Of a stretch of DNA of 58,396 nucleotides, positions 1 to 9,771 are shown piece by piece. The notes under the pieces were generated by a model. It had not been told where the DNA came from, made no database searches, and saw only the letters and a program-made list of their open reading frames with translations. Numbering within the stretch: position 1 is the first letter of the stretch; every line of letters begins with the position of its first letter. The position numbers and the translations under genes are program-made. The DNA comes from an uncultured Peptostreptococcaceae bacterium (lineage in GTDB: Bacteria; Bacillota; Clostridia; Peptostreptococcales; Anaerovoracaceae): NCBI GenBank assembly GCA_949740445.1, contig CATJIF010000109.1, positions 1 to 58,396 of the forward strand, in the 5' to 3' direction.

Positions 1-183
1 CGTGGTAAATACCGGCGGATGGTGCTTTATCTGGTACGGAATCTCCATCTCCGCCAGCAGCTGATACACCCTTTCTTCGTCCGGATTATACATCTCCTGA
101 CTATTTTGTACCTGGCTGTTTTCCACTTGGCTGTTTTCCACCTGTTCGCATTCCTCCTGTTTCCCTTCTGCCGTTTTCTGCAA
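1..183 (-). CDS. YbaK/ProX-like aminoacyl-tRNA deacylase, 5' part
   Basis: Partial gene running off the left edge; only 61 N-terminal codons are present. I chose the TTG at 183 because AGGAGG lies 8 nt upstream; an ATG at codon 31 is the alternative. From about residue 31 the protein resembles the start of the YbaK/EbsC/ProX family (ERVYQLL, then IPYQI and HHPPVFT), which hydrolyses mischarged aminoacyl-tRNAs in trans. Before that lies a hydrophilic extension made of three imperfect 5-residue repeats (QVENS, QVENS, QVQNS), encoded by a 15-bp tandem repeat. Such an extension is unusual for this small family. It lies downstream of the ribosomal operon but behind that operon's terminator. The family call rests on a short stretch, so confidence is moderate. 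Confidence 0.6.
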   Translation of the reverse strand, partial: MQKTAEGKQEECEQVENSQVENSQVQNSQEMYNPDEERVYQLLAEMEIPYQIKHHPPVFTT

Positions 184-290
184 ATTCCTTTCCTCCTCAC
201 TCCTCTAATTCTGCTATCCGCATTTCTTTTTATGGGCAGGGATGTTTCCCCTTTACCGGCGGAAACACCGCAGCCCCTTATGATGCGCAG

Positions 291-330
291 GAAAAAATAA
301 AAGCGACCCTGCATTCCCATGCAAGGCCGC
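291..330 (-). terminator. Terminator of the ribosomal protein operon
   Basis: Read on the minus strand, a 12-bp stem (303-314 with 319-330, two wobble pairs, GGGA loop) is followed by TTTTATTTTTT. It sits 23 nt after the rplQ stop and is a textbook intrinsic terminator. Confidence 0.9.
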
Positions 331-352
331 CCTGCGTCTTTTCAAAACGCTG

Positions 353-694
353 TTATACTAATTCCAGGAATACCATTTCAGCGCAATCGCCTCTTCTGGG
401 TCCTAATTTCAGGATTCTGGTGTAGCCGCCATTGCGTCCTTCGTACTTGGGCGCAATTTCATCGAACAGCTTGGTTACTACATCCTCATCCAAAACGTAA
501 GCCAGCACCTGTCTTCTTGCGTGAAGATCGCCGCGCTTTGCTAACGTAATCATTTTTTCCGCTTCTCTTCTCGTTTCCTTTGCTCTTGTATCAGTCGTGG
601 AAATTCTTCCCTCTCTGAACAGATCGGTTACGAGATTTCTCAGCATCAGCTTTCTGTGGGCAGTAGGTCTGCCTAACTTTCTATAGCCTGGCAT
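353..694 (-). CDS. rplQ: 50S ribosomal protein L17
   Basis: L17 lines the end of the exit tunnel on the large subunit. The 113-residue product begins [14 protein letters not shown] and has the family's typical length and conserved RNLVTDLF segment. It is the last gene of the alpha segment, 23 nt after rpoA, and is followed by a strong intrinsic terminator. An AGGAGG-type site precedes the ATG. Confidence 0.97.
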   Translation of the reverse strand: MPGYRKLGRPTAHRKLMLRNLVTDLFREGRISTTDTRAKETRREAEKMITLAKRGDLHARRQVLAYVLDEDVVTKLFDEIAPKYEGRNGGYTRILKLGPRRGDCAEMVFLELV

Positions 695-717
695 AGGAGA
701 ACCTCCTTCCTTTCGTT

Positions 718-1665
718 CTATTCATCGCTGGGCTTTAAGCCCAGTCCCAGCTCTTCCAATTTGTGCTTTACTTCGTCCAGGGACTTCTTGCCGAGGTTTC
801 TCACCTTCATCATGTCGTCCTCTGTCTTGTGGGTCAGTTCTTCTACGGTGTTAATCGCTGCCCGCTTGAGGCAGTTGAAAGAACGAACGGACAGTTCCAG
901 CTCTTCTATGGTCATTTCCAGAGCCTTTTCTTTCTGATCCTCTTCCTTTTCCACCATGATCTCCACGGCATCCATGCTGTCCGTCAGGTCGATGAACAGC
1001 TTTAGATGCTCCTGCATGATCTTGGCACCGATGGAAACCCCCTCGTCCGGCGCAATCGAACCGTCCGTCCAGATTTCAAGAATCAGTCTGTCGTAGTCGG
1101 TTACCTGGCCTACCCGGGTGTTTTCTACGGTGAAGTTTACCTTCCGCACCGGCGTATAGATGGAATCAATAGGAATCACGGCTACTGGCGTAGCCTCCGT
1201 CTTGTTCTGATCCGCAGGCACATAACCTCGTCCTCTGGCGATGTTGATTTCCATCACCAGCGAGGCGTTTTCTTCCAGCGTTGCAATGTGCAGTTCCGGA
1301 TTGAATATTTCCAGATCACTATCGGCGATAATATCAGCCGCTGTCACCTCTTTGGGGCCGACAGCGTTGATGATGACTCTCTTAGTACTTTCGTTGTTGA
1401 GGCGAACCGCAAGCTTCTTCAGGTTTAAGATGATTTCTGTTACATCTTCCTTTACTCCCGGAATCGTGGAAAATTCGTGGAGAATCCCATCGATTTTTAC
1501 GGAGGTCACCGCAGCGCCCGGAAGTGAGGACAGCAGGATACGTCTTAAGCTGTTGCCCAGGGTCGTACCGTAGCCGCGCTCCAACGGCTCTACAACGAAT
1601 TTTCCGTAATTTTTTTCCTCATCGGAATAAATACACTCGATGGTTGGCTTTTCAATTTCGATCAC
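718..1665 (-). CDS. rpoA: RNA polymerase alpha subunit
   Basis: The alpha subunit dimerises to nucleate RNA polymerase assembly and contacts UP elements and activators through its C-terminal domain. The 315-residue protein has the N-terminal assembly domain ([23 protein letters not shown] near residue 28) and a C-terminal helix-hairpin-helix domain from about residue 250 ([12 protein letters not shown], then [12 protein letters not shown]). Length is normal. It lies between rpsD and rplQ as in most Firmicutes, so its level is tied to ribosomal protein synthesis. Confidence 0.98.
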   Translation of the reverse strand: MIEIEKPTIECIYSDEEKNYGKFVVEPLERGYGTTLGNSLRRILLSSLPGAAVTSVKIDGILHEFSTIPGVKEDVTEIILNLKKLAVRLNNESTKRVIINAVGPKEVTAADIIADSDLEIFNPELHIATLEENASLVMEINIARGRGYVPADQNKTEATPVAVIPIDSIYTPVRKVNFTVENTRVGQVTDYDRLILEIWTDGSIAPDEGVSIGAKIMQEHLKLFIDLTDSMDAVEIMVEKEEDQKEKALEMTIEELELSVRSFNCLKRAAINTVEELTHKTEDDMMKVRNLGKKSLDEVKHKLEELGLGLKPSDE

Positions 1666-1707
1666 TCAAATCCCTCCTTTAAACGGTTGAAACATGGGGA
1701 GAAACGA

Positions 1708-2328
1708 TTACTTGGAGTACAATTCGACGATTAAATGTTCTGCAATCGGAGTGTCGATATCCTGTCTCTGCGGAATTGCTAATACTTTACCCTCAAGTTT
1801 GTCAACGTCTACCGTAATCCAGCCGGGCGTGCTGATCGTCATTTCTCTGATTTCCTTGAACTTCGGAGAAGAGACGCTCTTTTCCTTTACCTTGATTACG
1901 TCGCCTGCCTTGACCTCGAGGGAAGGAATGTTGACCTTCTTTCCGTTCAGCGTAAAGTGCCCGTGAAGCACCAGCTGTCTGGCTTCCTTTCTCGAAGCGG
2001 CAAAGCCCATTCTGAAGACCACGTTGTCCAGTCTGCATTCCAAAGCGATCAGCAGATTTTCACCGGATTTACCCGGCTTTTTCGCCGCTTTTTCAAAGCA
2101 GTTTCTAAACTGTGTTTCCAGCATGCCATAAAAACGCTTTGCCTTCTGCTTTTCTCTCAGCTGAAGACCGTAGTTGGAAGACTTCTTTCTATCCTGCCCG
2201 TGCTGTCCAGGAGCATAGGCTCTCTTTTCCATAGCACATTTGGAGCTATAGCATCTTTCGCCTTTTAAGAACATCTTCTGGCCTTCTCTCCTGCACAGCT
2301 TGCAGGAAGGACCTGTATATCTTGCCAT
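1708..2328 (-). CDS. rpsD: 30S ribosomal protein S4
   Basis: S4 is a primary 16S rRNA binder and a 30S assembly nucleator. The 206-residue protein starts [12 protein letters not shown] and carries a zinc-type Cys set (C9, C12, C26, C31), so it is the zinc-binding C+ form. An S4 RNA-binding domain follows from about residue 95 ([13 protein letters not shown]). Many Firmicutes place rpsD elsewhere; here it lies inside the alpha segment between rpsK and rpoA. Confidence 0.97.
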   Translation of the reverse strand: MARYTGPSCKLCRREGQKMFLKGERCYSSKCAMEKRAYAPGQHGQDRKKSSNYGLQLREKQKAKRFYGMLETQFRNCFEKAAKKPGKSGENLLIALECRLDNVVFRMGFAASRKEARQLVLHGHFTLNGKKVNIPSLEVKAGDVIKVKEKSVSSPKFKEIREMTISTPGWITVDVDKLEGKVLAIPQRQDIDTPIAEHLIVELYSK

Positions 2329-2346
2329 ATTACTACACCTCCTGTA

Positions 2347-2745
2347 CTAAACTCTTCTTCTCTTCGGCGGCCGGCAGCCGTTGTGAGGAATGGGCGTAAT
2401 GTCCTTAATCATATTGATTTCAAGACCGGCAGCCTGCAGCGCTCTGATGGCCGCCTCACGTCCGGAACCCGGACCTTTTACATATACTTCAACGGTTTTT
2501 AAGCCGTGCTCCATCGCACCTTTTGCAGCGGTTTCCGCAGCCATCTGCGCAGCGTAGGGCGTGGACTTTCTCGAGCCCTTAAATCCCAGGGAGCCGGCGC
2601 TGGACCACGCCAGGGCGTTGCCGTTGAGGTCGGTCAGAGTGACGAGAGTATTATTGAAGGTGGACTGGATATGAGCCTGGCCGCGTTCAATATTTTTGCG
2701 TTCTCTTTTCTTTTTGCGAACTGTTTTCTTTACAGTCTTTGCCAT
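2347..2745 (-). CDS. rpsK: 30S ribosomal protein S11
   Basis: S11 forms part of the 30S platform near the E site. I start at the second ATG (MAKTV): AGGAGG is 9 nt upstream of it but only 3 nt from the first ATG at 2751. The product is 132 residues, with a basic N-terminus (KKKRERKN) and the conserved FNNTLVTL and [13 protein letters not shown] segments. The C-terminus [13 protein letters not shown] is typical. Confidence 0.97.
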   Translation of the reverse strand: MAKTVKKTVRKKKRERKNIERGQAHIQSTFNNTLVTLTDLNGNALAWSSAGSLGFKGSRKSTPYAAQMAAETAAKGAMEHGLKTVEVYVKGPGSGREAAIRALQAAGLEINMIKDITPIPHNGCRPPKRRRV

Positions 2746-2759
2746 TTTCATCTACCTCC

Positions 2760-3131
2760 TTACTTCTTCTTCTTTCTGCCTACGGTCTTCTTCGGACCCT
2801 TGCGCGTTCTGGCGTTCGTCTTCGTCTTCTGGCCTCTGACGGGCAGTCCTCTTCTATGTCTGATTCCCCTGTAGCAGCCGATTTCCATCAGTCTCTTGAT
2901 GTTCAGAGAAACTTCTCTGCGCAGATCGCCTTCTACGGTGTATTCGGAATCAATAATCTTTCTGATCGCACCAACCTCGTCCTCGGACAGATCCTTCACT
3001 CTTGTGTCCGGATTGATGCCGGCCTGTTCCAGAATTTTAGCAGCAGTTGGTCTACCGATACCGTAAATATAAGTGAGTCCGATTTCTACTCTTTTGTCTC
3101 TCGGTAAATCGACACCGGCTATACGAGCCAT
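2760..3131 (-). CDS. rpsM: 30S ribosomal protein S13
   Basis: S13 sits in the 30S head and contacts the P-site tRNA and L5. The 123-residue product starts [14 protein letters not shown] and has the helix-two-turn-helix region and the basic tail GRKKKK. It is 14 nt upstream of rpsK. The spacer separating it from rpmJ is unusually long (113 nt) and holds a GC-rich hairpin. Confidence 0.97.
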   Translation of the reverse strand: MARIAGVDLPRDKRVEIGLTYIYGIGRPTAAKILEQAGINPDTRVKDLSEDEVGAIRKIIDSEYTVEGDLRREVSLNIKRLMEIGCYRGIRHRRGLPVRGQKTKTNARTRKGPKKTVGRKKKK

Positions 3132-3184
3132 ATTTCTACCTCCTTAATGTGCTGATTGCTATCGTGAATTGACCGCATCAGGAT

Positions 3185-3210
3185 GCCTTGCCGCCTCCCG
3201 GCGGGAAGGC
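3185..3210 (-). other. GC-rich hairpin between rpmJ and rpsM
   Basis: Eleven positions at 3185-3195 pair with 3200-3210 (one mismatch, TCCC on the plus strand as loop). No T-run follows, so it is not an intrinsic terminator. It may mark an RNA processing or stability point inside the operon; that role is inference. Confidence 0.5.
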
Positions 3211-3244
3211 ACAGCCGCTCCCTATTGGTCCGTTCAAGCGTTAC

Positions 3245-3358
3245 TTAACCCTGCGTCTGCTTGTGCTTGGGATTCTCACAGATAACCATAACCTTGCCGT
3301 TTCTCTTGATTACCTTGCACTTTTCGCAGATGGGTTTTACGGATGCTCTAACTTTCAT
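3245..3358 (-). CDS. rpmJ: 50S ribosomal protein L36
   Basis: This is a 37-residue protein, [14 protein letters not shown] at the start, ending KHKQTQG. C11, C14, C27 and H32 form the zinc ribbon of the zinc-binding L36 form. It stabilises 23S rRNA folding in the large subunit. Its place between infA and rpsM is canonical, and an AGGAGG site precedes the ATG. Confidence 0.96.
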   Translation of the reverse strand: MKVRASVKPICEKCKVIKRNGKVMVICENPKHKQTQG

Positions 3359-3393
3359 CGTTCAAACCTCCTCGTACTGTTCATCTATCCTTA

Positions 3394-3612
3394 CTACTTA
3401 TCTCTCCACGTGATTCTTCCACGGGACAGATCGTATTGAGACAATTCAATCTTTACCCTGTCACCGGGGATGATCTTGATGAAGTTCATTCTTATTTTTC
3501 CGGATATGTGGGCGAGCACTTCAAATCCATTTTCAAGGCGAACCTTGAACATGGCGTTGGGCTGCGCTTCGACCACGGTGCCAAATACTTCTATGACATC
3601 CTTCTTTGCCAT
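3394..3612 (-). CDS. infA: Translation initiation factor IF-1
   Basis: IF-1 binds the 30S A site during initiation. The 72-residue OB-fold protein ([16 protein letters not shown], then [16 protein letters not shown] and GDRVKIELS) has the standard length. It lies 55 nt after map. The small KOW-domain gene that some Clostridia carry between map and infA is absent here. Confidence 0.97.
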   Translation of the reverse strand: MAKKDVIEVFGTVVEAQPNAMFKVRLENGFEVLAHISGKIRMNFIKIIPGDRVKIELSQYDLSRGRITWRDK

Positions 3613-3667
3613 AAGTTGACCTCCTACATAATTTTGCCCGGCCTGTCTTTGCCCTGCTCTGCCGGCG

Positions 3668-4414
3668 CTAAAGCGTCAGCAGCCGGGGCTCGCTCTCTGT
3701 AATCACAACCGTATTTTCGTAATGAGCTGCCAGAGAATCGTCTACGGTGCGCGCCGTCCAGTCGTTGGACAGCACTTCGACCTCGTAATCTCCTGCGCTG
3801 ATCATGGGCTCTATGGCAAGCACCATTCCGGGAACCAGCCGCGGTCCCCGTCCAGGCCGCCCGTAATTGGGAACCTGCGGGTCTTCGTGCATGTTTCGCC
3901 CAATTCCATGGCCTACATAATCTCTCACAACGGAAAATCCGGCAGACTCAGCATGCCTCTGAATCGCATGGGAGACATCGGAGAGCCGATAGCCCGGTCT
4001 GCAAAATTTCAATCCTTCAAAGAAGCACTCTTCCGTTACGCGGATCAGGCGATCCGCTTCTTCAGAAACCTCTCCTACCCTGTAAGTCCTTGCCGCATCG
4101 CTGTAATAGCCCTTGCAGATGGTTCCCAGATCCACGCTGACGATGTCGCCCTGGCGCAGAATCCGCTTCTTAGATGGAATCCCGTGAACCACTTCGCTGT
4201 TGACAGAGATGCAGGCGCAGGCCGGAAAGCCTTCATAACCCTTAAATGCCGGCAGCTGGCCGCTCTTGCGGATTTCCTCCTCCACGAAGGAATCCACATC
4301 GTTTGTGGAAATACCCGCGCAAACCACCTCCGGCAGCTTCAGAAGAATCTGGCGTGTTACCGCCGCCGCTTCCTGCATGATTTCAATCTCATCCTGTGAT
4401 TTCAGAATAATCAT
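3668..4414 (-). CDS. map: Methionine aminopeptidase, type I
   Basis: Cytosolic M24 metallopeptidase that removes the initiator methionine from new proteins. The 248-residue type Ia enzyme has the expected metal ligands and substrate histidine: [18 protein letters not shown] (two Asp), [14 protein letters not shown] (His), and later Glu residues in LAIEPM and the C-terminal NTVVITE. There is no N-terminal zinc finger or SH3 extension. The start is 3 nt after the adk stop, suggesting translational coupling. Confidence 0.96.
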   Translation of the reverse strand: MIILKSQDEIEIMQEAAAVTRQILLKLPEVVCAGISTNDVDSFVEEEIRKSGQLPAFKGYEGFPACACISVNSEVVHGIPSKKRILRQGDIVSVDLGTICKGYYSDAARTYRVGEVSEEADRLIRVTEECFFEGLKFCRPGYRLSDVSHAIQRHAESAGFSVVRDYVGHGIGRNMHEDPQVPNYGRPGRGPRLVPGMVLAIEPMISAGDYEVEVLSNDWTARTVDDSLAAHYENTVVITESEPRLLTL

Positions 4415-4417
4415 ATA

Positions 4418-5065
4418 TTATGCTCCCAAAATATCGACGATGGCATCGAATACTGCGTCCTGGCTGGCCGCTCCGTCGATGTGAGCGATCTCGTCTGCCG
4501 TTTCGTAGTAATCGATCAGCGGCGCCGTCTGCGCCTGATAGACCTTAAACCGGTTCAGCACGGTCTCTTCCGCATCGTCGGCTCTCTGATGGAGCTCGCC
4601 ACCGCACAAGTCGCAGACACCTTCCGCCTTCGGAGGCATACTGCTTACGTGGTAGGTGGCTCCGCAGGTCTTGCATACCCTGCGGCCGATGATGCGCGGA
4701 AGAAGAATTTCTTCCGGTACTCTGATGTTCAGGACCACAGAAAGCTTCATATCCTTTTGTGCCAGATACTTGTCAAAGCTTTCTGCCTGATATATTGTCC
4801 TGGGAAAACCGTCCAGCAGGAATCCGTTGTTGCAGTCCTCCCACGTCAGCCGGTCCTCCACCAGCGCAATGACCAGATCATCGGGAACCAGTTCGCCGTG
4901 ATCCATGTACTCCTGCGCCTTTTTGCCCAGCGCTGTCCCTTCTTTTATGTTCCTGCGTAAGATGTCGCCGGTAGAGATGTACGGAATTTCATATCTGGCA
5001 GCGATTTTCACTGCCTGAGTTCCTTTGCCGGCACCCGGAGGGCCCAGCAAAACCAATCTCTTCAT
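4418..5065 (-). CDS. adk: Adenylate kinase
   Basis: Catalyses ATP + AMP = 2 ADP in the cytosol. I start at MKRLVLLG because GGAGG lies 5 nt upstream; the longer frame to 5110 adds 15 residues with no family match. The product has 215 residues with P-loop GPPGAGKGT at 8-16, and FLLDGFPRT in the NMP region. The LID carries a Cys4 zinc finger (CKTC and CDLC), the Gram-positive form. It sits between secY and map. Confidence 0.97.
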   Translation of the reverse strand: MKRLVLLGPPGAGKGTQAVKIAARYEIPYISTGDILRRNIKEGTALGKKAQEYMDHGELVPDDLVIALVEDRLTWEDCNNGFLLDGFPRTIYQAESFDKYLAQKDMKLSVVLNIRVPEEILLPRIIGRRVCKTCGATYHVSSMPPKAEGVCDLCGGELHQRADDAEETVLNRFKVYQAQTAPLIDYYETADEIAHIDGAASQDAVFDAIVDILGA

Positions 5066-5168
5066 AGTTTCCTCCATGTTCAGGAGCATCGCACCTGCAG
5101 CCCGCCGCAACCGAAGGGCCGGCGGCAGGCGCTATGCTTTCTATTTCCCATAAATGCTGTGTGCTGTG

Positions 5169-6452
5169 TTATTTCAGGAAACCGCTGTAATTTCTCATTA
5201 CCATCTGGGTTTCCAGCTGCTTCATCGTCTCTAAGGCCACACCGATGGCAATCAGAAGCGAGGTGCCGCCGAAGCCGATCTGAAGATCGGTCCACTGCTG
5301 AAGCAGTGTCGGCATTGCTGCAATTACCGCTAAGAAAAGCGCACCTACAATCGTAATTCTTGACATGACCTTGCTGAGATATTCAACGGTGGCTCTTCCC
5401 GGACGGATTCCGGGGATAAAACCGCCGTTTGCTTTCATATTATCCGCTATTTCCATGGGGTTAAAGGTAATGCCCGTATAGAAATAGGTAAAGAACAGGA
5501 TCAGGATTACGTCCAAAGCGACGTAAATCCATACGCCTGGCTGACCGCTCGGCGACAGCCACCGGTTTACAAAGTTTGCAAATCCCGTATCCGGCCACAC
5601 ATATGCGATGGTCAGCGGCATTTGCAGCAGGGAGATCGCGAAGATGACGGGAATAACGCCCGACTGGTTGACTTTCAGAGGAATGTGCGTGCTCTGTCCA
5701 CCGTACATTTTTCTTCCGACCACTCTCTTTGCATACTGCACCGGAATCTTTCTCGTTCCCTCCTGCACCGCTACGATACCGACAATTACCAGTACCGCAA
5801 ACACCAGGAACAGGATTACGGAAATCCAGCTTACCGAACCATCCTTCAGCTGGATAAAGGTGCTGCGGATTCCGGTGGGAATCCGGGATACGATGCCTGC
5901 AAAAATAATCAGGGAAATACCGTTGCCGATGCCGCTTTCATTGATGCGTTCGCCCAACCACATCAAGAAAGCCGTGCCTGCGCACAGCGTCAGGATGATG
6001 ACGATCTTCATCGCCATGCTGTCGCTTAACAGGTAGCCCCGGAACAAGCCGAAGGTATACCCTGCCGCCTGCACCAATGCCAGTACCACCGTCAGGTAAC
6101 GGGTGTACTGGGCAATCTTTTTTCTTCCTTCATTGCCTTCCTTTGCCAACTCCTCCAGGCGGGGAATCGCGATGGTCAGCAGCTGCAAAATAATCGACGC
6201 AGTAATATACGGCGTAATGCTCAGAGCGAAGATGGTAAAGTTACCGAAAGCTCCGCCAGAGAACATATCGAACAGGCCGAACAGGCCGCTGTCGTTAGCC
6301 TGGAACGCCGCAGCGAAGATCTCACGGTTGATTCCGGGAACCGGGATGCACGATCCCAGTCGGAATACAACCAACATCATCAGTGTATACAAGAGCTTTT
6401 TGCGGATATCCGGGATTCTCCAAGCCTGAACCATTGTTTTTAACATGTTCAT
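5169..6452 (-). CDS. secY: Preprotein translocase channel subunit SecY
   Basis: Pore-forming subunit of the SecYEG translocon in the cytoplasmic membrane. It has 427 residues and about ten hydrophobic segments. Family marks include IPVPGINRE near the N-terminus, the plug region FDMFSGGAFGNFTIFALSITPYI, and GIRPGRATVEYL toward the C-terminal half. GAGGTGA lies 6 nt before the ATG. The start follows the rplO stop directly. Confidence 0.97.
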   Translation of the reverse strand: MNMLKTMVQAWRIPDIRKKLLYTLMMLVVFRLGSCIPVPGINREIFAAAFQANDSGLFGLFDMFSGGAFGNFTIFALSITPYITASIILQLLTIAIPRLEELAKEGNEGRKKIAQYTRYLTVVLALVQAAGYTFGLFRGYLLSDSMAMKIVIILTLCAGTAFLMWLGERINESGIGNGISLIIFAGIVSRIPTGIRSTFIQLKDGSVSWISVILFLVFAVLVIVGIVAVQEGTRKIPVQYAKRVVGRKMYGGQSTHIPLKVNQSGVIPVIFAISLLQMPLTIAYVWPDTGFANFVNRWLSPSGQPGVWIYVALDVILILFFTYFYTGITFNPMEIADNMKANGGFIPGIRPGRATVEYLSKVMSRITIVGALFLAVIAAMPTLLQQWTDLQIGFGGTSLLIAIGVALETMKQLETQMVMRNYSGFLK

Positions 6453-6453
6453 C

Positions 6454-6894
6454 TTAGATCACCTCTGCCTTTCCTCCCGCAGCTTCGATCTTTTCCATTG
6501 CAGATTTACTGAATTTGTGTGCCTTTACCGTCAGCTTCTTTTCCAGAGCGCCGTCGCCCAGGATCTTGATGCCGGCGGTTACCTTCTTGGCCAGACCCAA
6601 CTCCATCATCAGTTCCGGAGTAACTTCCGTGCCGTTTTCGAATGCATTCAGAGCTTCTACGTTGACTCCGATGTATTCTTTTCTCCAGTGATTGGTAAAC
6701 CCTCTCTTGGGGATGCGTCTGTATAGAGGCATCTGACCGCCTTCAAAGCCCAGTCTGACGCCGCCGCCGCTTCTGGAGTTCTGACCATTCATACCTCTGC
6801 CCGCCGTCTTACCCTGACCGGTAGCGGTACCTCTGCCCTTTCTCTTCGGCGCTTTGGTTGCGCCCGGAGCTGCCTTTAATTCATGAAGTTTCAT
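6454..6894 (-). CDS. rplO: 50S ribosomal protein L15
   Basis: L15 is a late-assembly large-subunit protein. The ATG at 6894 ([13 protein letters not shown]) is preferred over an in-frame TTG two codons upstream, because AGGAGG is 10 nt before the ATG and only 4 nt before the TTG. The N-terminal half is the typical Gly/Arg-rich tail ([19 protein letters not shown]), and the product has 146 residues. Confidence 0.97.
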   Translation of the reverse strand: MKLHELKAAPGATKAPKRKGRGTATGQGKTAGRGMNGQNSRSGGGVRLGFEGGQMPLYRRIPKRGFTNHWRKEYIGVNVEALNAFENGTEVTPELMMELGLAKKVTAGIKILGDGALEKKLTVKAHKFSKSAMEKIEAAGGKAEVI

Positions 6895-6912
6895 TGGCAA
6901 TCCACCTCCTTC

Positions 6913-7095
6913 TTAGAGTTCTTCTACGGTAAGCAGATGGCTTACCTTTGCCACTGCTCCACGAGTCTGCGGTGTATCCGGGAGCTCTACTGACTGTCTG
7001 ATTTTTCTCAGACCTAACGCTTCTACAACTTTTCTCTGAGCCGGGGAAGCGCCGATTGTGCTCTTTACTAAAGTAACCTTGACTTTATCTGCCAT
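6913..7095 (-). CDS. rpmD: 50S ribosomal protein L30
   Basis: Small 60-residue L30 of the bacterial short type (VKVTLVKSTIGASPAQRKVVEALGL). It sits between rpsE and rplO as expected for the spc segment, and AGGAGG precedes the ATG. Confidence 0.96.
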   Translation of the reverse strand: MADKVKVTLVKSTIGASPAQRKVVEALGLRKIRQSVELPDTPQTRGAVAKVSHLLTVEEL

Positions 7096-7108
7096 GTCGC
7101 GTTTCCTC

Positions 7109-7612
7109 CTAACCTAAAATTTCTTCTCTCGTTTTTCCTCTCAGACGGGAAACCTCCTCTACCGTCTTTAGGGCGCGCAGGCCCTCGATGGTAGCCAAAG
7201 CCATGTTTCCGGCGTTGCTGGAACCGATGGACTTGCCACGGATATCCTTTACTCCGGCCAGCTCCAGGACGGTACGCACGGAGGAACCGGCGATAACTCC
7301 GGTACCCTGTGCAGCGGGCATCAGCAGAACTCTGCCGGCACCGAACACTCCCAGGGACTGATGAGGAATGGTAGTTCCTACCGTAGGAACATAGATCAAA
7401 TCTTTCTTCGCATCTTCTACGGCTTTTCTTACGGCTTCGGGAATTTCCTGCGCCTTGCCCAGGCCAACGCCCACGTAACCGTTGCCGTCGCCGACAACCA
7501 CCGTAACGCTGAACCGGAAATTCTTACCGCCTTTAACAACCTTCGTAACACGTCTGATGTTTACGATAGATTCTTTTAAGTCAAGCTTGGACGCATCTAT
7601 CATTGTTCGCAT
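7109..7612 (-). CDS. rpsE: 30S ribosomal protein S5
   Basis: S5 lies at the mRNA entry channel and helps decoding fidelity. The 167-residue product has the double-stranded RNA-binding segment ([22 protein letters not shown]) and the C-terminal fold ([19 protein letters not shown]). AGGAGG is 6 nt upstream of the first ATG (MRTMIDASK). Confidence 0.97.
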   Translation of the reverse strand: MRTMIDASKLDLKESIVNIRRVTKVVKGGKNFRFSVTVVVGDGNGYVGVGLGKAQEIPEAVRKAVEDAKKDLIYVPTVGTTIPHQSLGVFGAGRVLLMPAAQGTGVIAGSSVRTVLELAGVKDIRGKSIGSSNAGNMALATIEGLRALKTVEEVSRLRGKTREEILG

Positions 7613-7626
7613 TCTGCTCCTCCTTG

Positions 7627-7995
7627 CTAAAATTTCAGCCCGGCTTCGCGAGCGCCGTCTGCCAGTTCCTTAACTCTTCCGTGATACAGATACCCGCCTC
7701 TATCAAAGCATACGGTCTCGATTCCCGCTGCTAGCGCTTTTTTCGCAACGGCTTCGCCCACCAGCTTGGCAGCCTCTTTGTTTCCGCCGTAAGCGGCCTG
7801 GGCTTTGATATCCTTGTCTAAGGAAGAAGCAGCTACTAAGGTTCTTCCGTTCACATCGTCGATGATCTGCACGGAAATGTTCTTCAGGCTTCTGTATACG
7901 CACAGTCTCGGTCTTTCAGGAGTTCCAGACACGTCTTTTCTCACCCTTGCATGACGGGCGAGACGTCTGTCGTTTTTACTGTTTTTCTTTGCCAT
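7627..7995 (-). CDS. rplR: 50S ribosomal protein L18
   Basis: L18 binds 5S rRNA together with L5 and helps place it in the central protuberance. The 122-residue product starts [21 protein letters not shown] and ends [17 protein letters not shown], both typical. It lies between rplF and rpsE with short spacers. Confidence 0.97.
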   Translation of the reverse strand: MAKKNSKNDRRLARHARVRKDVSGTPERPRLCVYRSLKNISVQIIDDVNGRTLVAASSLDKDIKAQAAYGGNKEAAKLVGEAVAKKALAAGIETVCFDRGGYLYHGRVKELADGAREAGLKF

Positions 7996-8014
7996 TTTGT
8001 TTACTCCTTCCTAC

Positions 8015-8563
8015 TTATTTTTTCTTGGCGCCGGCCTTGCCTTCTTTTCTGCGTACAACCTCACCGACGTAGCGGATTCCCTTGCCCTTATAGGGTTCGG
8101 GCTTTCTCCACTTTCTGATGTTTGCCGCATAATTTCCGACAAGCGCCTTGCTGGCGCCCTTGACCGTGATTTCCGTGGGAGAAGTTACCTCGGTGGTAAT
8201 CCCTTCCGGGTCCGGCATTTCTACGGGATGGGAGTAACCTAAGTTCATCACCAGCACGTTGCCCTTCTTCTCAGCCTTGTAACCAACGCCGATCATCTGC
8301 AGCTTCTTTTCGAAGCCCTGGGTAACGCCCAGCACCATATTGTTTACCAGAGTTCTGGCCAGCCCGTGGCTTTCTCTGGCTTCCTTGCTTTCGTCAATGG
8401 GCGTTACGGATGCCACGCCCTCGCTGATCTCGATCTTAATCTTCTTGCTGATCTGCTCCTGCAGCTCTCCTTTTGGTCCTTTTACAGTAACAAGATTGCT
8501 GTCACTGACTTTGATTTCGACACCAGCAGGAACTGTCACAGGAAGCTTACCAATTCTAGACAT
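8015..8563 (-). CDS. rplF: 50S ribosomal protein L6
   Basis: L6 sits near the factor-binding site on the large subunit. The product has 182 residues in two repeated domains, starts MSRIGKLPVTVPAGVEI and has the C-terminal signature EPYKGKGIRYVGEVVRRKEGK. AGGAGG precedes the start. Confidence 0.97.
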   Translation of the reverse strand: MSRIGKLPVTVPAGVEIKVSDSNLVTVKGPKGELQEQISKKIKIEISEGVASVTPIDESKEARESHGLARTLVNNMVLGVTQGFEKKLQMIGVGYKAEKKGNVLVMNLGYSHPVEMPDPEGITTEVTSPTEITVKGASKALVGNYAANIRKWRKPEPYKGKGIRYVGEVVRRKEGKAGAKKK

Positions 8564-8593
8564 TTTCTATACCTCCTAAATTCCTTCTTGTTA

Positions 8594-8992
8594 CTACCAG
8601 ACGTAGCAGATGACTTCTCCGCCTACGCCTAATTTTCTCGCCTGCCTGTCAGTGATCAGGCCGCTGGAAGTGGAAATGATGGCGATTCCCAGTCCACCCA
8701 GTACTTTGGGTACATCGCCCGCCTTGGCATATACCTTCAGGCCAGGCTTGGAAATCTTCTTAATTCCGCTGATTACCTTTGTCTTGTCGGGGCCGTACTT
8801 CATGGAAACCTTGATCGTTCCCTGCTTTCCGTCCTCGACCATGTCGTAACCTCTGATATATCCTTCTTCCTTTAAGATTTCGGCGATGGCCTTCTTCATT
8901 TTGGAAGCAGGGATTTCAACGGTAGCGTGTCCTACCGTGTTGGCATTTCTGATTCTTGTAAGCATATCTGCTATAGGATCTGTCATTGTCAT
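8594..8992 (-). CDS. rpsH: 30S ribosomal protein S8
   Basis: S8 binds the central domain of 16S rRNA; in enterobacteria it also represses its operon. The product has 132 residues, [17 protein letters not shown] to the conserved end [14 protein letters not shown] is 9 nt before the first ATG. Confidence 0.97.
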   Translation of the reverse strand: MTMTDPIADMLTRIRNANTVGHATVEIPASKMKKAIAEILKEEGYIRGYDMVEDGKQGTIKVSMKYGPDKTKVISGIKKISKPGLKVYAKAGDVPKVLGGLGIAIISTSSGLITDRQARKLGVGGEVICYVW

Positions 8993-9016
8993 GGTTGCGT
9001 ACCTCCTTCCTTTTTA

Positions 9017-9202
9017 TTACCAGCTGGCTTTTCTGACGCCGGGGATCTCCCCCTTGTAAGCCAGTTCTCTGAAACAGATACGGCAAATTCCGTATTTTCT
9101 CAAGTACGCGTGAGGTCTTCCGCAGATTTTACATCTGTTGTAGGCCTGCGTCGAATGCTTGGGTTTTCTCTGCTGCTTTACTTTGAGAGATGTCTTTGCC
9201 AT
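9017..9202 (-). CDS. rpsN: 30S ribosomal protein S14, zinc type
   Basis: Short type-Z S14 of 61 residues with four zinc cysteines (C24, C27, C40, C43: CKIC and CRIC). It assembles into the 30S head. This zinc-dependent form is the usual one in Clostridia. It sits between rplE and rpsH. Confidence 0.97.
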   Translation of the reverse strand: MAKTSLKVKQQRKPKHSTQAYNRCKICGRPHAYLRKYGICRICFRELAYKGEIPGVRKASW

Positions 9203-9211
9203 AATTCCCTC

Positions 9212-9754
9212 CTATTTCTCAAACGGCATTCCGAGCATTTCGAGAAGAGCCTTGGCTTCCTCGTCATTCTTTGCCGTCGTGGTGAATACGATGTTCATAC
9301 CTCTGATTTTCTCTACCTTATCGTAGGTGATTTCCGGGAAAATCAGCTGCTCTTTGATACCCATGGAATAGTTTCCACGGCCGTCGAAGGAGTTTTTGCT
9401 GACGCCTTTGAAGTCTCTTACGCGGGGCAGAGCGATGTTGAAGAATTTGTCGGCAAATTCGTACATTCTGTCGCCGCGTAGCGTTACCTTTGCGCCGATG
9501 GACATGCCCTGTCTCAGCTTGAAGTTGGCGATGGATTTCTTCGCCTTGGTAACCACCGGCTTCTGTCCGGCGATCAGGCCCAGCTCATCCACAGCAACCT
9601 CCAGCAGCTTGGCGTTTTCTTTCGTATCGCCAAGGCCCATGTTGATGGTAATCTTCTCCAGCTTGGGAACTTCCATCACATTTTTATATTTGAACTTTTC
9701 CATCAAGGATTTGAATACTACGTTCTTGTACGTTTCTTTCAGTCTTGCTGCCAA
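9212..9754 (-). CDS. rplE: 50S ribosomal protein L5
   Basis: L5 binds 5S rRNA and bridges to S13 in the 30S head. The 180-residue product shows conserved [27 protein letters not shown] and the GMPF C-terminus. It lies between rplX and rpsN, with AGGAGG upstream. Confidence 0.97.
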   Translation of the reverse strand: MAARLKETYKNVVFKSLMEKFKYKNVMEVPKLEKITINMGLGDTKENAKLLEVAVDELGLIAGQKPVVTKAKKSIANFKLRQGMSIGAKVTLRGDRMYEFADKFFNIALPRVRDFKGVSKNSFDGRGNYSMGIKEQLIFPEITYDKVEKIRGMNIVFTTTAKNDEEAKALLEMLGMPFEK

Positions 9755-9771
9755 GATGTTTCCCTCCTTTC

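Noticed and set aside
27-320. Minus-strand 97-codon ORF at the left edge
   Set aside because: It is an Arg/Lys-rich frame in the wrong phase of the YbaK-like gene and crosses the ribosomal operon terminator.
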